A stretch of DNA of 5,611 nucleotides from Verrucomicrobiota bacterium (lineage in GTDB: Bacteria; Verrucomicrobiota; Verrucomicrobiia; Opitutales; UBA953): positions 1 to 5,611 of the forward strand of contig SYID01000072.1 in the NCBI GenBank assembly GCA_005798925.1, in the 5' to 3' direction. The notes under the pieces were generated by a model that was given only the letters and a program-made list of their open reading frames with translations, searched no databases and had not been told where the DNA came from. Positions 1-4,972 of this stretch are shown one piece after another; positions within the stretch are counted from its first letter, which is position 1, and each line of letters begins with the position of its first letter. The position numbers were made by a program, and so were the translations under genes.

Positions 1-399
1 CTCGCCGGCCTGCGCGTCGGTTACCTGATGGGTTCGGCCGAGGTATGCGGACTGCTCAATCGTGTCCGCCAGCCTTTCAACGTGAACCTGCCCGCCTTGG
101 CCGCGGCCGAGGCCGCCCTCGACGACGACGATTTCGTCCGCCGCACCCGTGAGGTCAACGCCGCCGGCATCGCCCAACTCTCCGCCGGACTGAACCGGCT
201 CGGCTTCGCTTTCATCGAGGGCAAGGCCAACTTCCTGGCGGCGCAGATCCCCGGGGCCGAGGAGGCTTTCACGACGCTGCAGAAGGCCGGGGTGATCGTC
301 CGGCCGCTCCGCGGTTACGGCATGACCGGCTGGCTGCGTCTCACCGTCGGCACGGAAGCCCAGAACGCCCGCCTGCTGACCGAGCTCGGCAGGCTCTGA
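1..399 (+). CDS. hisC: Histidinol-phosphate aminotransferase, C-terminal part (5' end outside window)
   Basis: This is the last 132 residues of a fold-type I, PLP-dependent aminotransferase. HisC transfers the amino group of glutamate to imidazole-acetol phosphate, giving L-histidinol phosphate in cytoplasmic histidine synthesis. The open frame enters at base 1 with LAGLRVGY, the segment that in HisC follows the PLP-binding lysine by a few residues, so the catalytic Lys should lie about 10-12 bases upstream of the window. By comparison with E. coli HisC, Arg5 of the visible part matches the PLP-phosphate-binding Arg. The stretch RVRQPFNVN (residues 21-29) is typical of HisC. Near the end, GVIVRPLRGYG (97-107) and WLRLTVGT (111-118) match the family's C-terminal substrate-binding region, with Arg113 the likely carboxylate-binding residue. 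The TGA stop is 2 bp before the next gene, so the two are probably co-transcribed. Related class I/II aminotransferases of the HisC/Cobalamin-CobD type are the main alternative, but the RQPFNVN segment favours HisC. Confidence 0.92.
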   Translation, partial: LAGLRVGYLMGSAEVCGLLNRVRQPFNVNLPALAAAEAALDDDDFVRRTREVNAAGIAQLSAGLNRLGFAFIEGKANFLAAQIPGAEEAFTTLQKAGVIVRPLRGYGMTGWLRLTVGTEAQNARLLTELGRL

Positions 400-401
400 C
401 C

Positions 402-794
402 ATGGATTTCGACGAAGCAGTCCGGCTTATCCGTCAGAAGGACGGTCGTTATCAGCCGCAGGCCTACGATGTCGTGCGGCTGGGCCTCGACCACGCCCAG
501 AAGCTCATCCACGGCGAACCCAAGAAAGGCAAGAGCATCGTGAACCGTCACGTCAGCGGCCCCCAGCTGCTCGAGGGTTTCCGTCAGCACGTCCTCGAGA
601 CCTATGGGCCGATGTCCTACCCTTTGCTGCACAACTGGGGCCTCCGGAAATCGGCCGACGTCGGCAACATCGTCTTCAACATCATCGAGACAGGCCTTTT
701 CGGGCGTTCTCCGGAGGACAATCTCGCCGACTTCAAGGATGTCTACGATTTCAAGGACGTCTTCCTGAAGCCGTTCGAGCCGAAGTCCGGCTGA
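402..794 (+). CDS. Minf_1886 family protein (Verrucomicrobia/Planctomycetes-restricted, function unknown)
   Basis: A 130-residue soluble protein with no signal peptide or membrane segment. I recognise the family (Minf_1886) from its ordered blocks: a start of type DFDEAVRLI with GRYQPQAYDVV (residues 15-25), HVSGPQLLEGF (50-60), YGPMSYPLLHNWG (68-80), the block SADVGNIVFNIIETGLF (84-100), then a C-terminal acidic/aromatic segment DFKDVYDFKDVF (110-121). The length fits the family's usual 130-140 residues, so it looks complete. The biochemical role of the family is not known to me, and no catalytic motif stands out. The start ATG lies 2 bp after the hisC stop, with an AGG at 391-393 at suitable spacing as ribosome binding site inside the end of hisC. 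This placement implies an operon but does not prove a role in histidine metabolism. The stop TGA abuts the stop of the convergent gene with no gap. Confidence 0.92.
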   Translation: MDFDEAVRLIRQKDGRYQPQAYDVVRLGLDHAQKLIHGEPKKGKSIVNRHVSGPQLLEGFRQHVLETYGPMSYPLLHNWGLRKSADVGNIVFNIIETGLFGRSPEDNLADFKDVYDFKDVFLKPFEPKSG

Positions 795-801
795 TCAGCC
801 G
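788..801. repeat. 14-bp perfect palindrome across abutting convergent stop codons
   Basis: CGGCTGATCAGCCG is a perfect dyad centred on TGATCA, which is itself the two stop codons back to back: TGA of the Minf_1886 gene on the plus strand and TGA of the HAD-DciA gene on the minus strand. As RNA it could form a 5-bp stem (CGGCT/AGCCG) with a GATC loop from either strand. No T-run follows on either side, so it does not meet the usual form of an intrinsic terminator, although a weak bidirectional one is possible. Confidence 0.4.
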
Positions 802-1850
802 TTCACGAAGCTCAGCGAACGCACGTCCTGGCAGCCCGGCAGCGCCCGGATCTTGGCCAGCATCGCGCGCTCATGGAAGCGTACTTCGGACTTGATCACG
901 GAATTCTCGCATTGCACCACCAGCCGGCCGCCTTCCAGGACCCTCAGCGGCGCCGAACGCTTCGCGAGCCTGCCGGGCAGGAGTTCGTGCCAGTGCGCGA
1001 CGATCGCGTTCTCGGGGACGGGCTTGTCGAGGCGCAGCTTCTTGAATGCGTCGAGGACCGCTTCGTCGAGAGTCTTCATCGGCCGGTCGGAAGAACGGCC
1101 GCGGTCCTCCGGCAGGCCGCGCAGATTGGCGAGGAGGTTCTGCACCGTGCGCGAGAACCTGCCTTTCAGCCTGCCCTCGGTCAGCAAGGCGCGGACGGCA
1201 TAGGGCGCGTCGGCGAGCCTCTCGTTGCGCAGGCAGCGTTCCGGCGCGTGCGCGCCGCCCACCACCACTCCGGTGGCGCCGGCGTCGCGGGCGCCTTCGC
1301 CGTCCTCGCGAGGGCTGTCGCCGAAATGCACCAGGCCGGAGACCGCGCAGCCCAAGCCGCGGGCGGCGTGAGCGAAGGCGCGCGCGTCGGGTTTGGCATG
1401 GCCGATCTCCGCGGAGAGGAACACGCCGTCGAGGTGGGTCAGCAGTCCGTGCCCGGCGAGCACGGCGCGCATGCGCGCGTCGGCGTTCGAGAGGACGCCG
1501 ACCTTGACGCCGAGGAAACGGATGGCGGACAGGACCTGGACGGAGCCGGGGGCGGGACGCCAGGCTTCCGGGCGGGCGAATGCGTCCCAGCAGGCGCGGA
1601 AGACGGCGTCGGTCTTGGCGGCCGGCAGGGCCGGCCCGAAGCATCTTTGGACGACTTCTTTCCAGAACACTTCCGGCGAAGCGTTCTTCGGCCCCCCCTT
1701 GAAAGCCAGCGGGAAGGCCGCGTCGAGGGCCGCGGCGTCGATTTCCAAGCCATGGCGCCTGGCGCAGGCCGCGTAGACTCCGCCGACCGAGGGATGCGGG
1801 AAGAGCAGGGTGCCTGCGAGGTCGAAGGTGACGGCTTGGACGCGGGCCAT
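795..1850 (-). CDS. HAD-family hydrolase fused to a C-terminal DciA/DUF721 domain
   Basis: A 351-residue protein with two domains in one uninterrupted frame. Residues 1 to about 225 are a HAD-superfamily phosphatase: motif I FDLAGTL with nucleophile Asp10, a helical cap at about 16-100, motif II VLSNAD with Ser121, motif III Lys153 in HAKPDARAF, and motif IV GDSPRED with Asp178 and Asp183. The acid-base Asp two residues after the nucleophile is replaced by Ala12, as in some HDHD3-like members. Residues about 232-351 resemble DciA (DUF721), the bacterial loader of the replicative helicase DnaB: FSRTVQNLLANLRGLP (232-247), then VAHWHELLPGRLAKRSAPLRV (284-304), GGRLVVQCENSVIKSEVRF (307-325) and a closing IRALPGCQDVRSLSF. 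The substrate of the HAD part is unknown. The ATG at 1850 is chosen because it places motif I at the normal distance from the N-terminus. An in-frame TTG at 1886, preceded by GGGGCGAGG, would add 12 residues. The ATG itself lacks a clear Shine-Dalgarno sequence. The gene stands alone, divergent from the lipoprotein gene and convergent with the Minf_1886 gene. Confidence 0.88.
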   Translation of the reverse strand: MARVQAVTFDLAGTLLFPHPSVGGVYAACARRHGLEIDAAALDAAFPLAFKGGPKNASPEVFWKEVVQRCFGPALPAAKTDAVFRACWDAFARPEAWRPAPGSVQVLSAIRFLGVKVGVLSNADARMRAVLAGHGLLTHLDGVFLSAEIGHAKPDARAFAHAARGLGCAVSGLVHFGDSPREDGEGARDAGATGVVVGGAHAPERCLRNERLADAPYAVRALLTEGRLKGRFSRTVQNLLANLRGLPEDRGRSSDRPMKTLDEAVLDAFKKLRLDKPVPENAIVAHWHELLPGRLAKRSAPLRVLEGGRLVVQCENSVIKSEVRFHERAMLAKIRALPGCQDVRSLSFVNG

Positions 1851-1911
1851 GGCGTGGAGGAGGAGGGCGGTGACCGGCAAGGTCAACCTCGCCCCGGAGA
1901 TTCGTCCCGGC

Positions 1912-1940
1912 TTGAGCCGAGGCGAGTTCGGGTAATAAAC
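1912..1940 (+). promoter_or_regulatory. Possible promoter for the lipoprotein gene
   Basis: TTGAGC at 1912-1917 resembles a -35 box. The AT-rich patch that follows offers TAATAA at 1933-1938 (15-bp spacer) or ATAAAC at 1935-1940 (17-bp spacer) as a -10. This patch is conspicuous in an otherwise GC-rich window and lies in the gap between two divergent genes. If TAATAA is used, transcription would begin at or next to the ATG at 1946, leaving no leader. This is read from consensus resemblance only. Confidence 0.27.
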
Positions 1941-1945
1941 AACTT

Positions 1946-2374
1946 ATGCACCGCAGCGGCATGCTCTTCGGCCTGATCTGGTTCGCCCTCGCCTGCCTGG
2001 ACGTCGGCTGCGCTCCTTCCCGGCGAGCTGAGGGCCCCCGGGCGGTCACCCGGGTGTTCGTCGTGCCTCCGCCCCCGGATCCCTTGGCCGAAGCGGCCCA
2101 TGACGCCTTCGTCAGGGCTTTGCGCCGACGCGGCTACGTCGTCCCGGCCTCGTCGCCGGAGGCCCAGGCCGTCGCCAGGCTGAGCTGGCGCCAGTCCGAG
2201 GATGCTCAGGCCTTGTGCCTCTCCTTGAGCGATCCCGCCGGCGGGCTTTTGCGGTCCGTCACGGACGAGGGTCAGCGGCGAAGCTTCTGGACTTCGGCGC
2301 AGGCCGCCGACGCGGCGGGACGACTGGCCGCGCACCTCGGCCAAGCCCCTTTGGCGATGGTCGGGAGCGATTAG
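1946..2374 (+). CDS. Putative small lipoprotein, function unknown
   Basis: A 142-residue protein with an N-terminal export signal: a short basic start (His2, Arg3), a hydrophobic core at about 6-16 (MLFGLIWFALA) and two cysteines, Cys17 and Cys22. Cys17 (ALAC) fits a lipobox loosely. Cys22 (DVGC) has the right Gly at -1 but an Asp at -3, which is disfavoured. A lipoprotein of the periplasmic or outer-membrane face is therefore likely but not certain. The mature part begins with a Pro-rich strand (VFVVPPPPDPL, 38-48), followed by a helix AAHDAFVRALRRRGYVV and then alternating strand-like and helical segments. This layout recalls small envelope lipoproteins with a strand-helix-strand core, but I do not recognise a named family. 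Codon use is GC-rich like its neighbours. There is no good Shine-Dalgarno sequence before the ATG. The stop TAG overlaps the panE stop on the other strand. It could also be an ordinary secreted protein. Confidence 0.66.
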   Translation: MHRSGMLFGLIWFALACLDVGCAPSRRAEGPRAVTRVFVVPPPPDPLAEAAHDAFVRALRRRGYVVPASSPEAQAVARLSWRQSEDAQALCLSLSDPAGGLLRSVTDEGQRRSFWTSAQAADAAGRLAAHLGQAPLAMVGSD

Positions 2375-3288
2375 CCCCGGGCCTTCAGGCGGGCGTTGAT
2401 CTCCGCGAGCAGACGTCGGGTCTCCGGCATCGCGACGCCGGCGGCCGCGCCGCGTCGCAAGGGCTCGCCCCAGATCCCCTCTGCTTCGACGTCCCGTCCT
2501 TCGAGGAAATCGATGAGGCTGGAGGGACGATAAGGACCCATGCCCACGGTGACCACGAACTGTCGCTTGATGTGGGCGTCCTCGAAGCCATGCCCGCGGG
2601 CGAGGGCCGCCGCCTGGACTTCTTTCATGAGGCGATAGGCCCGGTCGTTCAGCGTCGGGTCGGCGAGGATGAGGTCCGTCGTGATGCCGCCGCCGGCGAT
2701 GGCCAGGCCGTTGAAGGGGATGTTCCAGCAGAGTTTCTTCCAGAGCACCGCCTCCAAGGAGGCCTCCGCCTGACAGTCGACCCCGGCGGCGGCGAAGGCT
2801 CCGACGCAACGCTCGACGGCCGGGTTGAGCGGGCCTTCGGTCGCGGCCGCCATGCGGACATAGCCGGCGAGCGTGGTGTCGATGACGGCCGGGGCCAGGC
2901 GGTTGATGCAGACGAAGCAGAGGCCGCCGACGATCCGTTCGGCCGGCAGAAGCTTCGCGAGGGCTTCGACATTGCCCATGCCGTTCTGCAGCGTGAGCAC
3001 CATGGTCGCCGGCCCGAGCAACGGGATGACCAAGGCGGGCAGGGCGGCGTTGGCGGTCGACTTGATCGTCACCACCACGAGGTCGCACGGACCGATGGCC
3101 GTGGCGTCGGGGGAGGCCGAGGCGACCCGGACGACGCGCTCCCGTCCGCCCGCGCGGATCTCCAGCCCGCGCGCGCGGATGACAGCATGGTCGGCGCGTG
3201 CGACGCAGTGGACTTCGTGGCCGGCCTCCGCGAGCAAGGCGGCATACCATCCGCCGACGGCCCCGGTGCCGACGATGGCGATCCTCAT
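2371..3288 (-). CDS. panE: 2-dehydropantoate 2-reductase (ketopantoate reductase)
   Basis: A 305-residue cytoplasmic enzyme of the ApbA/PanE family, which reduces ketopantoate to D-pantoate with NADPH in pantothenate and coenzyme A synthesis. The N-terminal Rossmann domain carries GTGAVG (residues 7-12), VVTIKS with Lys76, and the LQNGMGN loop (100-106) with Asn102. The helical C-terminal domain has VLWKKLCWNIPFN, where Lys185 and Asn189 correspond to the catalytic Lys176 and Asn180 of E. coli PanE, and PSSLIDFLEGRDVEAEGIWG (255-274), where Ser256 and Glu268 keep the spacing of E. coli Ser244 and Glu256. The length is normal for the family. The ATG overlaps the nadB stop in ATGA (3285-3288), so translation is probably coupled to nadB. 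An AAGG about 7 bases before the ATG could serve as ribosome binding site. Some members of this family act on other 2-oxo acids, but the full set of active-site residues supports the ketopantoate assignment. Confidence 0.9.
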   Translation of the reverse strand: MRIAIVGTGAVGGWYAALLAEAGHEVHCVARADHAVIRARGLEIRAGGRERVVRVASASPDATAIGPCDLVVVTIKSTANAALPALVIPLLGPATMVLTLQNGMGNVEALAKLLPAERIVGGLCFVCINRLAPAVIDTTLAGYVRMAAATEGPLNPAVERCVGAFAAAGVDCQAEASLEAVLWKKLCWNIPFNGLAIAGGGITTDLILADPTLNDRAYRLMKEVQAAALARGHGFEDAHIKRQFVVTVGMGPYRPSSLIDFLEGRDVEAEGIWGEPLRRGAAAGVAMPETRRLLAEINARLKARG

Positions 3289-4895
3289 GGGCGACCTTGG
3301 GGGCGACGGACCGAAGTGTGGCGGGCTTCGGTCTGTTTCGCCGGGTAGTCGAGGGTGAAGTGCAGCCCGCGGCTTTCACGCCGCTGCAGGGCGCAGTCGA
3401 TGATGAGTTCCGCGACCTGGATCAGGTTGCGGAGTTCGAGCAGGCGGGGCTCGACGCGGAAGTTCCAATAATATTCGCGGATCTCGTCGCCAAGGGTGCC
3501 GATACGCGTGCGGGCGCGCTGCAGGCGCTTCGTCGAGCGGACGATCCCGACGTAATCCCACATCGTGCGGCGGAGTTCGTCCCAATTGTGCGTCAGCACG
3601 ACGCGTTCGTCGGGGTCGCCGGCGGCGCCGTCGATCCACGCGGGCAGCCCGGCCGGGGGGGCGGGGTGGCGCGCGATCTCGCCTTCGGCGGCCGCGGCGC
3701 CGTCATGCGCGAGCACCACGGCTTCCAGCAAGGAGTTGGAGGCCAGCCGGTTGGCGCCGTGGAGGCCGGTGCAGGCGGCTTCGCCGACGGCGAAGAGGCC
3801 GGGCAGGGATGTCCGTCCGTGGAGGTCCGTCGCCACGCCCCCGCACAGATAGTGCGCCGCAGGGACCACGGGCACCGGCTCGTGCGCGAGGTCGAAACCG
3901 GCTTTGCGGCAGGTCTCGTAGATGTGGGGGAAACGCTCCGGGAGATGTCCCGAGGCGACCTGCGTGGCGTCGAGCAGCACATGCGGCACGCCGTCGCGCT
4001 TCATGACGGAGTCGATCGCCCGGGCGACGATGTCGCGCGGGGCCAGGTCGCCCAGCGGATGGAAATCCTTCATGAAGGCCCGCCGCGAAAGATCGAGCAG
4101 CACCGCGCCTTCGCCTCGCACCGCCTCGGAGATCAGGGCGCGGCCCCCGTCCGGCGCCTTCAAGGCCGTCGGATGGAACTGCACCATCTCCATGTCGCGC
4201 ACCTCGGCGCCGGCGCGGTAGGCCATGGCGATGCCGTCGCCGGTCGCGATGTCCGGATTCGTCGTGAACTGATAGACCTGCCCCATGCCGCCGGTGGCGA
4301 GCACGACGACGGCGGCGGACAAGGTCTCGACCCGCGCGGCGCGCGTGTCCAGCACGTGGATACCCAGCACTCGGTCCTCGGGCGTTCCGACAGGGCAGGC
4401 GCCGAGCTTGGCCCGCGTGATGAGGTCGATCGCGAGGTGGTGCTCGAGCATGGTCACGCGCGGAGAGGCGGCGACCGCCCGGAGCAGGGCGGACTCGATG
4501 GCGCGCCCGGTCATGTCGCGCGCATGCAGGATGCGCCGGCGGGAGTGGCCGCCTTCGCGGCCCAGGTCGGGCCGTCCGTCGGCGCCGTTCTCGAACTCGA
4601 CGCCCCAGGCGATGAGCTCGGCCACCCGCGCGGGCCCGGCTTCGATGATGTGACGCACCGCGGCGAGGTCGCACAGCCCGTCTCCGGCGGTGAGCGTGTC
4701 CTGCACATGGCTGGCGAAGTCGTCGGTCTGGTCCGTCACGCAGGCGATGCCGCCTTGGGCCCAGTTGGTGTTCGACTCCGAGCTCGTCTTCTTGGTGACG
4801 ATGGCCACGGAGCGTCCGGCCCGGGCCAGGTTGAGCGCGAAACTCAGCCCGCCGATGCCGCTGCCGACGATGATTGCCTCGAAATGGGTCGCCAT
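3285..4895 (-). CDS. nadB: L-aspartate oxidase
   Basis: A 536-residue FAD enzyme that oxidises L-aspartate to iminoaspartate, the first step of de novo NAD synthesis; NadA then makes quinolinate. It acts in the cytoplasm. Visible motifs in order: the FAD dinucleotide-binding GSGIGG (11-16), SNTNWAQGGIA (41-51), REGGHSRRRILHARD (113-127), LATGGMGQVY (199-208), VQFHPTAL (238-245), ISEAVRGEGA (255-264), APRDIVARAID (285-295), HYLCGG (348-353) and GEAACTGLHGANRLASNSLL (371-390), followed by the C-terminal helical domain of the succinate dehydrogenase/fumarate reductase flavoprotein family. His241, Arg287 and His348 fit the substrate-binding His244, Arg290 and His351 of E. coli NadB with a constant offset. 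The TNWAQGG and GLHGANRLASNSL signatures separate it from succinate dehydrogenase. Length is normal. The ATG is preceded by GGGA five bases upstream, a weak ribosome binding site. It is the first gene of a coupled pair with panE. nadA is not in the window. Confidence 0.97.
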   Translation of the reverse strand: MATHFEAIIVGSGIGGLSFALNLARAGRSVAIVTKKTSSESNTNWAQGGIACVTDQTDDFASHVQDTLTAGDGLCDLAAVRHIIEAGPARVAELIAWGVEFENGADGRPDLGREGGHSRRRILHARDMTGRAIESALLRAVAASPRVTMLEHHLAIDLITRAKLGACPVGTPEDRVLGIHVLDTRAARVETLSAAVVVLATGGMGQVYQFTTNPDIATGDGIAMAYRAGAEVRDMEMVQFHPTALKAPDGGRALISEAVRGEGAVLLDLSRRAFMKDFHPLGDLAPRDIVARAIDSVMKRDGVPHVLLDATQVASGHLPERFPHIYETCRKAGFDLAHEPVPVVPAAHYLCGGVATDLHGRTSLPGLFAVGEAACTGLHGANRLASNSLLEAVVLAHDGAAAAEGEIARHPAPPAGLPAWIDGAAGDPDERVVLTHNWDELRRTMWDYVGIVRSTKRLQRARTRIGTLGDEIREYYWNFRVEPRLLELRNLIQVAELIIDCALQRRESRGLHFTLDYPAKQTEARHTSVRRPQGRP

Positions 4896-4900
4896 TCGCG

Positions 4901-4917
4901 TCCCAACCTAGGTGGGA
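4901..4917. repeat. Near-palindrome upstream of nadB (possible operator)
   Basis: TCCC-A-ACC-TA-GGT-GGGA forms a dyad with a perfect 8-bp core ACCTAGGT (4906-4913) and outer TCCC/GGGA arms offset by one base. It ends 6 bp upstream of the nadB ATG, overlapping where a nadB promoter -10 (TAGGTT on the minus strand) and the ribosome binding site would lie. The centre is too tight for a good RNA hairpin, so a DNA-binding site is the more natural reading. I cannot match it to a known NAD-pathway repressor site. Confidence 0.3.
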
Positions 4918-4938
4918 CCGCCCCGGCAACAAGCGGAT

Positions 4939-4966
4939 TTGACTGTCCGGCGGGTTGTCTTAGGTC
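4939..4966 (+). promoter_or_regulatory. Possible promoter for the CNNM/CorC-type gene
   Basis: TTGACT at 4939-4944 is a close match to the -35 consensus. A 16-bp spacer leads to TAGGTC at 4961-4966, a poor -10. Transcription would then begin at or just before the GTG start at 4973. The AGG at 4962-4964 also sits at ribosome-binding distance from that GTG, so the two readings of this segment compete. The 77-bp gap must serve both this gene and nadB. Confidence 0.28.
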
Positions 4967-4972
4967 TGTCGG

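Noticed and set aside
873..1976. Long plus-strand frames opposite the HAD-DciA gene
   Set aside because: They mirror a minus-strand frame with clear HAD and DUF721 motifs, and their composition (rich in Arg, Gly, Ala, His and Gln) looks like an antisense shadow.
871..2049. A 392-codon Arg/Pro-rich frame on the same strand as the HAD-DciA gene
   Set aside because: It is an alternative frame of the same strand with no family signature, while the chosen frame carries ordered catalytic motifs.
2215..3348. A 377-codon plus-strand frame opposite panE
   Set aside because: It is antisense to a well-supported PanE sequence, has no recognisable motif, and is explained by high GC content.
1883..3379. 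A 498-codon minus-strand frame overlapping panE and the lipoprotein gene
   Set aside because: It is out of frame with panE, is extremely Arg-rich and low in complexity, and crosses gene boundaries supported by motifs and by start/stop overlaps.
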